Part shown: piece by piece, positions 46,291-55,715 of the stretch
Position numbering within the stretch: the first letter of the stretch is position 1
Layout: every line of letters starts with the position of its first letter
Origin: Calothrix sp. C42_A2020_038
GTDB taxonomy: Bacteria > Cyanobacteriota > Cyanobacteriia > Cyanobacteriales > Nostocaceae
DNA length: 64,000 nucleotides
Direction: 5' to 3'
Assembly (NCBI GenBank): GCA_015272395.1
Contig: JACYLQ010000045.1
Span: forward strand, 232,372-296,371
The notes under the pieces: generated by a model
What the model saw: the letters and a program-made list of their open reading frames with translations, nothing else
Told to the model about the DNA's origin: nothing
The model's database searches: none
Program-made: the position numbers and the translations under genes

Positions 46291-48960
46291 TTATTTTTTC
46301 TTTGTAGTTGCAGTAGACTTTGCTGTTTTGGTAGATGTTTTTTCTGTCTTAGTAGTTTTACTGCTAGTTTTTGTTGCACTTGTGCCTTTCGTGCTGGTTT
46401 TACGTGCGGATTTTGAGGTAGATGCTTTACTTGCTAACAATTCTACAGCAGTAGCCAGCGTTAAATTTTCTACAGATTCTCCTTCAGGGATGCTGACGTT
46501 AGTTTTACCGTGCTTAATATAGGGACCATAAGGACCGTCGTAGATATTAATTGGTTCATTGTCGTCTGGATGGGCGCCAAGTTCTCGTAAAGCTGCTTTA
46601 GATTTGCTACTGCTGGCCCGTCCTTTTTTTGGTTCCGAGAAAATTTCTAGCGCTCGTTCTAGTGTGACATTTAAGACATCATCAGATGCTTTAAGCGAGC
46701 GATAGTCTTTTTCACCTTTACCTTGGTCATGAACGATATACGGACCAAAACGTCCCAAGGATGCTTGAATTTTGCCACCATTTGGATGTTCACCTAGTGT
46801 TCGAGGCAAAGCCAGCAAACCAATCGCCTTTTCCAAGGTTATATTTTCTGGAGTAATACCTTTAGGTAAAGATACTTGTTTTGGTTTTGGATTTTCTTCA
46901 GACTTATCACCCAGTTGGACATAAGGTCCATAAGGTCCAAGAAGCACGTAAATTGGTTCTCCTGTTTCAGGATGACGACCTAAAGTATCAGGCCCCTCAG
47001 TTTTTTGTTTCAGTAAAGTTTGTACTTTCTGTGGGTCAAGGTCTGCGGGAGTTAAATCTTTTGGGATAGAAGCAGTTACGATACCTTCCCCGTTTTCAAC
47101 TTCAATGTAAGCACCGTATTTACCGATACGAACTTTTGCTTCTAAATTTTCTAGCTCAATTGTTCTAGCTTGAGTTGCATCAATTTGGCTTTCTTGTTCT
47201 TTAACTAGTGTTTCTAATCCTTTATCTCCCGAATAAAACTCTTTGAGGTATGGTAGCCATTGGGCTTCACCCGTTGCAATATCATCAAGGGTTTGCTCCA
47301 TTTTTGAGGTAAAACTTGGGTCTACAACTTCGGGGAAGTGCTTTTCAAGCAAACCTGTGACGGCAAAGGCTGTAAATGTTGGTACAAGGGCATTATTTGT
47401 TAACTGAGCATAACCTTTATCAATGATAGTGCCGATGATACTCGCATAAGTACTTGGGCGCCCAATACCTTCACTTTCCAGAGTTTTGACAAGTGTCGCT
47501 TCAGTGTAACGTGCAGGAGGTTGGGTTTCGTGCTTGATGGCTTCAAGTTCGCTACATTCAGGTTTATCGTTAACTTTGAGTTCTGGCAGGATAATTTCCA
47601 TATTTTCCAACGCCGCATCTGGGTCATCAGAACCTTCAACGTAAGCTCGTAAATATCCTTCAAAGTCAATACGTTTACCTGATGAACGAAAACCTGCATC
47701 TTCAACTTGAAGTTGTACTGTGATTTGAGTTTGACGCGAGTCTGCCATTTGGCAGGCAACAGTGCGTTTCCAAATCAAATCATAAAGTTGAAATTCGCGA
47801 CCACTCAACCCTGTTTCTTGAGGTGTACGGAAGCTGCTACCTGCTGGACGAATAGCTTCGTGCGCTTCTTGGGCGCCTTTTGATTTAGTTGTGTACTGAC
47901 GCGGTTGAGGGCTGAGATAATCTTTCCCATAGAGCTTTTCAACGCAGTCGCGCGCGGCACTAATGGCTTGGTCTGATAAGTGTACAGAATCGGTTCGCAT
48001 GTAAGTAATAAAACCTTGCTCATACAGATTCTGAGCAATTCGCATCGTGTCACGTGCAGACAACCGCAGCTTTCGATTCGATTCCTGTTGCAACGTTGAT
48101 GTTGTAAATGGTGGTGCCGGTTTACGTGTAACTGGACGTTCTTCCAGTTCTTTTACCGTCCATTCTTTGCCAGTTAGCCGCTGTTTTAATGCTTCTGCTT
48201 CATTTTCGTTCAAAAGCACTACATTCCGCCCAGCAGTGATTTGTCCCGTAGTTGAGTCAAAATCACTACCAGTCGCTACTTTAGTACCTGCTACGGAAAC
48301 TAAAACGGCGCCAAAACTAGTTTGATCTTTTAATAATTCAGCTTTGATGTCCCAGTATGCACCAGTACGAAATGCTCGACGTTGACGTTCTTTTGTCACA
48401 AGTAAACGTACTGCTACCGACTGCACACGACCAGCTGAGAGTCCATAAGATATTTTTTTCCATAGCAGTGGAGATAGTGTATAACCTACCAACCTGTCTA
48501 AAATTCGCCGTGTTTCTTGGGCACGAACTAATTTGTCGTCAATCGAGCGACAATCTTTTAGAGCTTCTTGAATCGCTTCTTTGGTAATTTCATGAAATAC
48601 CATCCGTTTAGTTGGAACCTTTGGATTCAGTAATTGATACAAATGCCAACTAATGCTTTCCCCTTCTCGGTCTTCGTCAGTTGCTAAAATTAGCTCTTTG
48701 GCTTCTTTCAGAGCATCTTTGAGAGCTGTGACAATCTTCTTTTTATCTTTGGGGACAACGTAAAGTGGTTCAAAGTCAGCATCTACATTTACTCCGAGTT
48801 GTGCCCATTTTTCCGCCTTAACTGCGGTGGGAATTTCGCTTGCAGACTGTGGGAGGTCACGTACATGACCCATTGACGCTTCTACCCGAAACCCTTGCGG
48901 CAGGTAATTACGAATGGTACGAGCTTTTGTCGGAGATTCAACGATGACAAGAGTTGACAT
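46291..48960 (-). CDS. topA: DNA topoisomerase I
   Basis: TopA relaxes negative supercoils through a 5'-phosphotyrosine link. The 889-residue protein has the TOPRIM domain ([15 protein letters not shown] at 7-21 and [15 protein letters not shown]), the cap and gate with the active Tyr in [14 protein letters not shown], and [16 protein letters not shown]. Cyanobacterial topoisomerase C-terminal repeats ([31 protein letters not shown]) replace the Cys4 zinc fingers of E. coli. It ends in a Lys/Thr/Ser-rich tail of about 45 residues, likely for DNA or polymerase contacts. Confidence 0.97.
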   Translation of the reverse strand: MSTLVIVESPTKARTIRNYLPQGFRVEASMGHVRDLPQSASEIPTAVKAEKWAQLGVNVDADFEPLYVVPKDKKKIVTALKDALKEAKELILATDEDREGESISWHLYQLLNPKVPTKRMVFHEITKEAIQEALKDCRSIDDKLVRAQETRRILDRLVGYTLSPLLWKKISYGLSAGRVQSVAVRLLVTKERQRRAFRTGAYWDIKAELLKDQTSFGAVLVSVAGTKVATGSDFDSTTGQITAGRNVVLLNENEAEALKQRLTGKEWTVKELEERPVTRKPAPPFTTSTLQQESNRKLRLSARDTMRIAQNLYEQGFITYMRTDSVHLSDQAISAARDCVEKLYGKDYLSPQPRQYTTKSKGAQEAHEAIRPAGSSFRTPQETGLSGREFQLYDLIWKRTVACQMADSRQTQITVQLQVEDAGFRSSGKRIDFEGYLRAYVEGSDDPDAALENMEIILPELKVNDKPECSELEAIKHETQPPARYTEATLVKTLESEGIGRPSTYASIIGTIIDKGYAQLTNNALVPTFTAFAVTGLLEKHFPEVVDPSFTSKMEQTLDDIATGEAQWLPYLKEFYSGDKGLETLVKEQESQIDATQARTIELENLEAKVRIGKYGAYIEVENGEGIVTASIPKDLTPADLDPQKVQTLLKQKTEGPDTLGRHPETGEPIYVLLGPYGPYVQLGDKSEENPKPKQVSLPKGITPENITLEKAIGLLALPRTLGEHPNGGKIQASLGRFGPYIVHDQGKGEKDYRSLKASDDVLNVTLERALEIFSEPKKGRASSSKSKAALRELGAHPDDNEPINIYDGPYGPYIKHGKTNVSIPEGESVENLTLATAVELLASKASTSKSARKTSTKGTSATKTSSKTTKTEKTSTKTAKSTATTKKK

Positions 48961-49030
48961 GGAGATTTTTATATAATAAAAGCAATGAGCGCAGCTAAAT
49001 AATCAAATTGAGGTTAATTAATCAGAGATG

Positions 49031-49470
49031 TCAAGGTAATGCTTCACCAAATTTTAGTGATCCCGTGTTCCCAAGCGACTGCTTGAAGTAGATACACTCG
49101 ATGACTTGACCACATCCCTCATAGTAATCCTCGTAGGTTTTGCTGGACTCGTCACACTTGAGTGTAGATTCCAGCTATTTCAATCTTTAACTTATATCTT
49201 GCTTTTTTGGCGACTGATAGCAAGTAAAAATCGGTTTGAACTTTAATATAACTGTAAGTTCCGGAATTTTCCTGCTTCGACACCATTGGCTTGTTTAGTA
49301 ATGTTTGTGTTGGCATCGAGAACTGACAATAACCGAAGATTGTTACCTATCCCTACACAAGCGCGCGTATTCAGCCCGTTGCTATCAAGCCTAAAGCACT
49401 TTGATTCCCAAAAGCTGGAGTACTTATTATTAGAACCGCTTTGGAGTTAGCTAAAAAGATATATTGCAGT
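49031..49470 (-). pseudogene. Decayed gene upstream of topA, several frameshifts
   Basis: The minus strand shows coding-like stretches in successive order but changing frame. From about 49470 there is ANSKAVLIISTPAFGNQSAL, then LNTRACVGIGNNLRLLSVLD to GVEAGKFRNLQLY, then YIKVQTDFYLLSVAKKARYK to GIYTQV, then KCDESSKTYEDYYEGCGQVI to FGEALP and TGA at 49033-49031. Each stops within one to three codons of where the next frame takes over. Together this suggests a gene of about 140 codons broken by three or more indels. I do not recognise the family. Confidence 0.4.
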
Positions 49471-49728
49471 ATTTTTTTAACCAAATACTTATTTTATATT
49501 TATTATCCACTAACCATAAAGTAAATAAATAGCAATCATAAGTCAAATATTATACTTTTATAAAAATCCTGAATGAAGGCAGGGCTTTACTGCCATTACG
49601 GGCAAAAAAGTTATGCTAGGATAAACTTAGGAGAAATAAATTCGGCGGATGTGTTCTTGTTTTTACATAAAACTGCAAGTGGCTCTCCGGATATATATCT
49701 CGACGAACGTTTAATTCTGGAGAGTTTC

Positions 49729-50043
49729 ATGTCAATCTACGTAGGTAACCTATCCTACAGCGTTACTCAAGACGACTTGGAAAAGGTATTTTCCGAGTAT
49801 GGTGGTGTCAAACGAGTACAATTGCCCACAGACCGAGAGACAGGTCGCGTGCGAGGCTTTGGATTCGTTGAAATGGAAACCGAAGCGGCGGAAACCGCAG
49901 CCATAAATGCATTAGATGGTGCAGAATGGATGGGGCGCGTCATGAAAGTTAATAAGGCAAGACCAAGGGAGGATAAAGGCGGTCGCTCTGGTGGAAATAA
50001 CTGGAGCAAAGGTGACAACAGCAGTTATTCACGTCGCTACTAA
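49729..50043 (+). CDS. RRM-domain RNA-binding protein (Rbp type)
   Basis: A 104-residue cyanobacterial RNA-binding protein with one RRM: RNP2 is IYVGNL (3-8) and RNP1 is RGFGFVEM (about 42-49). A short Gly/Ser/Asn/Arg tail follows (KGGRSGGNNWSKGDNSS). The start ATG 49729 has GGAG seven bases upstream; the longer open frame from 49573 lacks RRM similarity and is leader. Such proteins are cold-induced in Anabaena and help RNA structure or localisation. The untranslated leader may be long, typical of cold-regulated rbp genes. Confidence 0.93.
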   Translation: MSIYVGNLSYSVTQDDLEKVFSEYGGVKRVQLPTDRETGRVRGFGFVEMETEAAETAAINALDGAEWMGRVMKVNKARPREDKGGRSGGNNWSKGDNSSYSRRY

Positions 50044-50287
50044 AGTCTAACGTCTATTCGAGGCAGCAAAGCTAAATCTCTCAGATAGAGCCTTATAAAA
50101 GTATTTGCTATCCAAAATTTAATTATAAGCATAGCATATAGGTTAATTCTTGGCTTTGATTTGATTATCGTAAAGTTAAGATTTTTTGACCTATATGCTT
50201 CTTTTACGCCCAGATTATCCATCATTTACCGCTGTATAGCTTGGAACATGTATCTCGTTGTCGTTAGCTCCGCTTCAACGCTTATTT

Positions 50288-50456
50288 TAGTTAACGTAAG
50301 TTTGACGAACCTCTCCCCAACCCCCTCCGGCGCGGAGAGGGCAGATATATTTTTCATTTTCAACGAAAAATAGGCATTTCAAAGCCTAAGACCTTGCAGG
50401 GGAGAGGTTTACCAGAGGGGTTTTTTAGAACCGTCGAACTGACGTTTAGTTAACTA
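50288..50456. repeat. MITE-like palindromic element
   Basis: About 165 bases with nested inverted repeats. The outer arms are TTAGTTAACGTAAGTTTGACG (left, 50287-50307) and its imperfect complement ending GTTTAGTTAAC (right, to 50454). Inside, AACCTCTCCCC (50308-50318) matches GGGGAGAGGTT (50399-50409), and there is a CTCC-CGGCG-GGAG hairpin (50325-50340). No coding capacity. CCTCTCCCC-type repeats are widespread in filamentous cyanobacteria. It lies between the RRM gene and ndhB. Confidence 0.7.
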
Positions 50457-50647
50457 AGGGCGCCTCCGCAGGTCAATAACTTCCCAGCTGACTTTTTAAG
50501 CTGAAATTGATAATTAAAATACATTTTGATAAATAACGAGTTCTAGATTGTGATTTATGAATAGATTCGCTCCTAGAATCCGGAAAAAACAATAGAATTA
50601 ACAAAGTTGGTTACTTAATGTTTCATCGCTAAAACCTAATAAGTATC

Positions 50648-52213
50648 ATGGATTTTGCTAATCTTGCAGCCCAGTTAAATGCTGGAACGATACTGCCAGA
50701 AGGGATTGTAATTATAACCCTGATGTCGGTCTTGATAATTGATTTAGCTTTGGGGCGTACCTCATCGCGGTGGATTGGTTACGTAGCGATTTCCGGGTTA
50801 CTAGCCTCAGTATTCGCTCTCTACTTGCAATGGGATAGTGCCACTCCCATTGGCTTTAGTGGTGGTTTCAATGCAGATGACTTAAGTATCGTGTTTCGTG
50901 GTATCGTTGCTCTTTCAAGTGCCGTTACCATTTTGATGTCGATTCGCTATGTCGAACAGAGTGGAACCGCTTTAGCAGAATTTATTGGTATTTTGTTGAC
51001 TGCGACTTTGGGAGGTATGTTCCTGTCGGGAGCAAATGAATTAGTAACAATTTTTATTTCGCTTGAATCCCTTAGTATCTCCTCTTATTTGCTTACAGGT
51101 TATACCAAGCGTGACCCCCGCTCTAACGAAGCAGCACTTAAATATTTATTAATTGGTGCTTCGAGTACTGCTGTATTTTTGTATGGAGTTTCTCTTCTCT
51201 ACGGTTTGTCCGGTGGAGAAACGCAACTGAGCGCGATTGCTGATGGAATTGCTTTCTCTAACTTGAATCAATCGCTTGGTTTAGTTATTGCACTAGTATT
51301 TGTAATTGCAGGTGTTGGCTTCAAGATTTCCGCTGCACCCTTCCATCAGTGGACACCCGACGTATATGAAGGGGCGCCGACTCCTGTAATTGCCTTTTTA
51401 TCTGTCGGTTCTAAAGCAGCAGGTTTTGCACTTGCACTTCGTTTATTGACAACCGTATTTCCCATTGTTGCCGAGGAGTGGAAGTTTGTCTTTACCGCAC
51501 TTGCAGTACTTAGTATGATTTTGGGTAACGTAGTTGCCCTTGCTCAAACTAGTATGAAGCGGATGTTGGCATACTCATCAATTGCCCAAGCTGGGTTTGT
51601 GATGATTGGTTTAATTGCAGGAACCGATGCCGGTTACGCCAGCATGGTATTTTACATGCTTGTTTACCTATTTATGAACCTGTGTGGTTTTACCTGCGTA
51701 ATTCTCTTCTCATTGCGAACAGGAACCGACCAAATCGCCGAATACTCTGGTTTGTACCAAAAAGACCCTCTTCTGACCCTTGGTTTAAGTATATCATTGT
51801 TGTCTTTAGGCGGTATTCCTCCTCTAGCTGGCTTCTTCGGTAAAATTTATCTCTTCTGGGCAGGTTGGCAAGCTGGACTTTATTGGTTAGTTTTACTAGG
51901 TTTAGTTACTAGTGTGGTTTCTATTTACTACTACATCCGTGTTGTTAAGATGATGGTAGTTAAAGAACCTCAAGAAATGTCTGATGTTGTCAAAAATTAT
52001 CCGGAAGTGCGTTGGAACTTACCTGGGTTTAGACCCTTGCAAGTTGGTTTGATTGTTACTCTCATCGCAACTTCACTGGCAGGGATTTTATCGAACCCCA
52101 TCTTCACGCTAGCTAATAACTCTGTCACTCATACCCCAATGCTGCAAGCTGCAACTGCACATAAAACTCAAGCTGCTGATTTTGCTAAAACCTTTCAACA
52201 ACAGGAATTGTAA
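50648..52213 (+). CDS. ndhB: NAD(P)H-quinone oxidoreductase subunit 2
   Basis: NdhB is an antiporter-like membrane subunit of cyanobacterial NDH-1, which pumps protons in respiration, cyclic electron flow and CO2 uptake. The 521-residue protein has about 14 membrane helices. The ion-path residues are in [20 protein letters not shown] (conserved Glu), [20 protein letters not shown] (conserved Lys/His) and the broken-helix region [16 protein letters not shown]. The C-terminal tail is Ala/Gln-rich. A GGCGCC-stem terminator follows 62 bases downstream. Confidence 0.98.
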   Translation: MDFANLAAQLNAGTILPEGIVIITLMSVLIIDLALGRTSSRWIGYVAISGLLASVFALYLQWDSATPIGFSGGFNADDLSIVFRGIVALSSAVTILMSIRYVEQSGTALAEFIGILLTATLGGMFLSGANELVTIFISLESLSISSYLLTGYTKRDPRSNEAALKYLLIGASSTAVFLYGVSLLYGLSGGETQLSAIADGIAFSNLNQSLGLVIALVFVIAGVGFKISAAPFHQWTPDVYEGAPTPVIAFLSVGSKAAGFALALRLLTTVFPIVAEEWKFVFTALAVLSMILGNVVALAQTSMKRMLAYSSIAQAGFVMIGLIAGTDAGYASMVFYMLVYLFMNLCGFTCVILFSLRTGTDQIAEYSGLYQKDPLLTLGLSISLLSLGGIPPLAGFFGKIYLFWAGWQAGLYWLVLLGLVTSVVSIYYYIRVVKMMVVKEPQEMSDVVKNYPEVRWNLPGFRPLQVGLIVTLIATSLAGILSNPIFTLANNSVTHTPMLQAATAHKTQAADFAKTFQQQEL

Positions 52214-52275
52214 GGTTTATTGGTTTTGTGTGTAATCTCTGACCAATTTGATTAACTGATTAGAAATTGATTTAG

Positions 52276-52310
52276 AAGGCGCCAATGTCAATATAGGCTA
52301 GGCGCCTTTT
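52276..52310 (+). terminator. ndhB terminator with GGCGCC stem
   Basis: AAGGCGCC (52276-52283) pairs with GGCGCCTT (52301-52308), followed by TT. Both arms contain the hexamer that is over-represented in this genome, so the iterated palindrome is used here as a terminator stem. Confidence 0.75.
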
Positions 52311-52387
52311 CGTATCCTTGATTACCATTTCTGACAGTACAGCGTAGAATACATCCTAATAGGAGGGATAGGGAGAGATAGTTCACA

Positions 52388-52412
52388 CAAAAAGCCTGCT
52401 TTTCACAGGCTT
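52388..52412 (-). terminator. Terminator of the response regulator gene
   Basis: On the minus strand AAGCCTG, a seven-base loop, and CAGGCTT are followed by TTT (stem arms at 52412-52406 and 52398-52392). It lies 36 bases past the end of the gene at 52448. Confidence 0.8.
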
Positions 52413-52447
52413 GAATGTTTTGAGCGCGAGCATAGTAGTTCAACAAG

Positions 52448-53035
52448 TTATTTAATTTTTTGTTTAATGAATGTAACCACTTGAGCTAGCTGCTTTTTCA
52501 AACTGTCTATTTCTATTTGCATTTTAGCGATTTTGTCATTTAATGCCTGAATTTCAGCTCCGCTTGTAGGTATTACAACAGGGTTTGTCGGTGTTGCTCC
52601 ATTTTTTGTATTTGTAGCAGGTGGCGCCATGACCTGGGTTTGATCTTGACGAGGTTGTTTCGCTTTTGCCATTGCTGCTTTAATGGCATTAATCAATTGC
52701 TTTTGATCGAAGGGCTTGCCAAGGAATTCAAAGTACTCAAAAGGTTCAGAGATTTTTTCCGTGACTTCTTCCTTCCGACCTGACATTATTACCAAAGGTA
52801 TTTTTCTCAAATCTGGTTGAGCCTGAATTTGTTGAAATACCTCCCATCCGCTCATTTTGGGCAAGAGAAAGTCCAGCATAATCAGGTTAAACTTCTCCTG
52901 TTGGATGAGTTTCAGCCCTTCGATACCGTCTTTTGCTTCAATCACTTGAAAGTTCCCCGAAGGAGGTAACATTTCTCGTACTTTTACCCTGACTACTGTA
53001 GTGTCATCGATAACTAGAATTTTGTTACTTGCCAC
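52448..53035 (-). CDS. CheY-like response regulator with C-terminal coiled coil
   Basis: A 195-residue protein with an N-terminal REC domain (1-122): acidic pocket DD (10-11), phosphoacceptor Asp in LIMLDFLLPKMSGWEV (about residue 55), Ser/Thr in VIMSGR, and Lys in FLGKPFD. A Pro/Thr/Asn linker (about 128-155) leads to a Lys/Gln-rich coiled coil (about 157-195). It lacks a DNA-binding domain, so output is probably by protein contact or dimerisation. The cognate kinase is unknown; a hybrid kinase lies 2.7 kb away at 55716. Confidence 0.9.
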   Translation of the reverse strand: MASNKILVIDDTTVVRVKVREMLPPSGNFQVIEAKDGIEGLKLIQQEKFNLIMLDFLLPKMSGWEVFQQIQAQPDLRKIPLVIMSGRKEEVTEKISEPFEYFEFLGKPFDQKQLINAIKAAMAKAKQPRQDQTQVMAPPATNTKNGATPTNPVVIPTSGAEIQALNDKIAKMQIEIDSLKKQLAQVVTFIKQKIK

Positions 53036-53222
53036 GACTGATTTCTCTAACAGATACTTTAGTTTTAGATGGCGCGATGCCGCTGCCGCACAGAATGAAT
53101 CCTCTCACTATATCTAATATTTATCTTGATTGGGGGATAGTAGATTCTGGGAAATGTGACGATGATGTAAATTTATTGCTAAGTATTTACTTAGTAACGG
53201 TTTTTGCTTAGATACAGGTTTA

Positions 53223-54095
53223 ATGATGACTTCTAATACAGAATTTAAATCAGAAATTTTGGCTCTTCCTCAATGGCTGCGTCGTCCGATTGGCAAAGCC
53301 AGTGAACTTTCAACAGTACAGCAAATTATCAAACAGCGGCAAATACATACGATTTGTGAGGAAGGTCGATGTCCTAATCGAGCAGAGTGTTATGCTCAAA
53401 AAACTGCTACTTTCTTGCTAATGGGACCAACTTGCACTCGGTCTTGTGCTTTTTGCCAAGTTGATAAAGGACATGCTCCAATGCCCATAGACAGCGAAGA
53501 ACCTATGAAAGTTGCAGAAGCTGTCAAGCTTTTGGGGTTGCGCTATGTGGTGTTAACTTCGGTCGCACGCGATGATTTACCTGACCAAGGCGCCGGGCAT
53601 TTTGTTCGGACAATGGCGAAAGTGCGGCAATTAAACTCCAATATCCAAATTGAAGTGTTGACACCGGATTTTTACGGTGATGAATCTCGTATTGAAATGA
53701 TTGCTCAAGCAAAACCTGCATGTTTTAATCACAATATTGAAACAGTGCGACGTTTAACAAATCGAGTCAGACGTGGTGCCAAATATGACCGTTCTCTTTC
53801 TGTACTCAAAATAGTAAAAGATGTTGACCCCACAATTCCCACTAAATCAGGTTTAATGTTAGGACACGGAGAAACACGTGCCGAAATAATTGAAACAATG
53901 GCCGATCTACGTTTATACAAATGTGACCGTATTACCTTGGGTCAGTACATGCGTCCGTCTCTAGAGCATTTACCAGTACAAAAATATTGGACACCTGAAG
54001 AATTCGATGAACTGGGCAACATTGCACGTGAAATGGGATTTAGCCATGTTCGTTCCGGACCTCTAGTTCGTAGCTCTTATCATGCTGGAGAGTAA
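53223..54095 (+). CDS. lipA: Lipoyl synthase
   Basis: LipA is a radical-SAM enzyme that inserts two sulfurs into octanoyl groups on lipoyl domains. The 290-residue protein has the auxiliary cluster motif [12 protein letters not shown] (C-4x-C-5x-C type), the radical-SAM triad CTRSCAFC and the C-terminal RSSYHA with the Ser ligand to the auxiliary cluster. Two ATG codons lie at 53223 and 53226. psaX follows 102 bases downstream on the same strand. Confidence 0.97.
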   Translation: MMTSNTEFKSEILALPQWLRRPIGKASELSTVQQIIKQRQIHTICEEGRCPNRAECYAQKTATFLLMGPTCTRSCAFCQVDKGHAPMPIDSEEPMKVAEAVKLLGLRYVVLTSVARDDLPDQGAGHFVRTMAKVRQLNSNIQIEVLTPDFYGDESRIEMIAQAKPACFNHNIETVRRLTNRVRRGAKYDRSLSVLKIVKDVDPTIPTKSGLMLGHGETRAEIIETMADLRLYKCDRITLGQYMRPSLEHLPVQKYWTPEEFDELGNIAREMGFSHVRSGPLVRSSYHAGE

Positions 54096-54197
54096 CACTG
54101 TTTTATTGTGCTAACAAAAATATTTTTAACGAAAATAGGCAATGGGGACAGCTGTTTGGTATTTCTAAAGAAGTTCTTAAAGTAAGGAGTTCATTAA

Positions 54198-54332
54198 ATG
54201 GCACCCACAGTTGGAAAAGATGTTGCCAATTCTGGCGCTAAACCTCCCTATACCTTTCGCACAGCTTGGGCAATCCTGCTGCTAGCTATTAACTTCTTAG
54301 TAGCTGCGTACTACTTCCATATTATTGAGTAG
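54198..54332 (+). CDS. psaX: Photosystem I subunit PsaX
   Basis: A 44-residue gene, shorter than most gene finders report. It encodes MAPTVGKDVANSGAKPPYTF, then RTAWAILLLAINFLVAAYYF and HIIE. The YTFRT-WA-LLLAINFLVAAYYF block matches PsaX of Thermosynechococcus and Nostocales, a one-helix subunit at the PSI edge that binds a chlorophyll and contacts PsaB. AAGGAG lies eight bases before the ATG. A strong hairpin follows, so it is probably transcribed alone or read through from lipA. Confidence 0.95.
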   Translation: MAPTVGKDVANSGAKPPYTFRTAWAILLLAINFLVAAYYFHIIE

Positions 54333-54370
54333 TATTCTGTGTCGAAAGTTTTGGTGGTATAAATAATGTC

Positions 54371-54410
54371 TTGTAGTTCAGGCATTATTGCCTGAACTAC
54401 AGAACAGTCT
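54371..54410 (+). terminator. Terminator after psaX
   Basis: TGTAGTTCAGGCA (54371-54383) pairs perfectly with TGCCTGAACTACA (54388-54400) around a four-base loop. A T5 run appears eight bases later (54409-54413). The loop strand TTAT and the lack of an immediate T run make it slightly unusual. Confidence 0.7.
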
Positions 54411-54634
54411 TTTTGGCCTGTTCCACAACACCCCAAAATTAATGACACTAACTAGTAGTTGACAGGTAATGGGTATTGGGTAGTAGGGAATTGGATAGTA
54501 TATTAACTGTTTTCCATTCCCTGTGCCCTATTTCCTATTCCCTACTCTCATTCTCAACTTTTACAAAAAAGTAGGCTAAAAGTCCCCTGTGTAGCAACAG
54601 TTTAGAATCACCGTGCATTTATGCCGGGGAGAGG

Positions 54635-55537
54635 TCAAATTGTTCCCCTAAATAATCCTTTAGGACGAACAAGCAACACCAAGATTACAATTACTAACGC
54701 TACTGCCAACTTATATTGCGAACCAATTAATGGAGTACTGACTTCTTGGGCTATACCGATAATGAAGGCGCCTGCGATAGCTCCGTAAGGGTTACCGATG
54801 CCGCCAAGGATTACCGATGCAAACAATGGCAAAATTAGAAACCAACCCATATTTGGTCTGATTCCTTCACTTAGCCCTAACATACTTCCACCTATCGATG
54901 TTAGTACTCCCGCAATTATCCAGGTAGCAATAATTACTTGATCGACATTTATCCCTGTTACTCTTGCGAGGTCAATATCATCAGCGACCGCGCGCATAGC
55001 TTTGCCAATCTTTGTATTTTGCAATAAGTAGTGAAGGGCGATGATCGCTAGAATTGCCAGAACTGTAATAATCAATTTGGCTTGAGGTATTTTTAAGCCG
55101 AAAATATCGATTGCTGAACTAACGGGTACTTTGTAACTGAGGTTGCCACCACCCCAAATTAAGATAATACCATTACGTACAAATAGCGCCAGTCCAATTG
55201 AAATAATAATAAATGTAGTTGAATTCGCTCGTACTGATCGCATCCGTGACCATAGTAGTTTTTCGGAAATTAGCATTCCCATCACTGTACCTAAAGTAGC
55301 TAAAATCATCCCTAGCCAGATGTTAACTCCAAAGGTCGCATTTAAAAGGAAAGTTAGGTAGGCGCCTAAAGTTAGAAAGTCACCATGTGCAAAATTTGAC
55401 AACCTTAAAATTCCGTAAGTCAGAGTCAGACCGACTGCGGCTAGAGCAATAATACTACCTAAAGCAATACCATTTACGGTTAACTGGGGAATTTGGCTAA
55501 TCCAGTTTGTAATAAATTGGGCAAATTGTTCATTCAT
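54635..55537 (-). CDS. Branched-chain/neutral amino acid ABC transporter permease (LivH/NatD type)
   Basis: A 300-residue membrane permease with about eight helices. It contains GSIIALAAVGLTLTYGILRL (26-45) with SNFAHGDFLTLGAYL, and the cytosolic EAA-like coupling loop KIGKAMRAVADDIDLARVTG. These are hallmarks of LivH; in Anabaena NatD serves the N-II neutral/acidic amino acid system. No LivM, ATPase or binding-protein gene is beside it, so its partners must be encoded elsewhere, as is usual for Nat systems in cyanobacteria. Confidence 0.92.
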   Translation of the reverse strand: MNEQFAQFITNWISQIPQLTVNGIALGSIIALAAVGLTLTYGILRLSNFAHGDFLTLGAYLTFLLNATFGVNIWLGMILATLGTVMGMLISEKLLWSRMRSVRANSTTFIIISIGLALFVRNGIILIWGGGNLSYKVPVSSAIDIFGLKIPQAKLIITVLAILAIIALHYLLQNTKIGKAMRAVADDIDLARVTGINVDQVIIATWIIAGVLTSIGGSMLGLSEGIRPNMGWFLILPLFASVILGGIGNPYGAIAGAFIIGIAQEVSTPLIGSQYKLAVALVIVILVLLVRPKGLFRGTI

Positions 55538-55715
55538 GAGTTAATCTTGTCTAATTATTATTACGGTTCTACGGAGACTGATTTGTGACTCTTCCATGTC
55601 CAACATTTAAGTTATATTTGACACTTTGGATTTTCAGCTTATAAATATAGAGATAAATGTACGCTAATATACATGGGGACTTATCAACACTTTTGTGCCA
55701 AGCTAAATTTGTTCA

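Noticed and set aside
46170..46522. Two overlapping frames at the topA 3' end
   Set aside because: Both are shadows of the Lys/Thr/Ser tail codons of topA.
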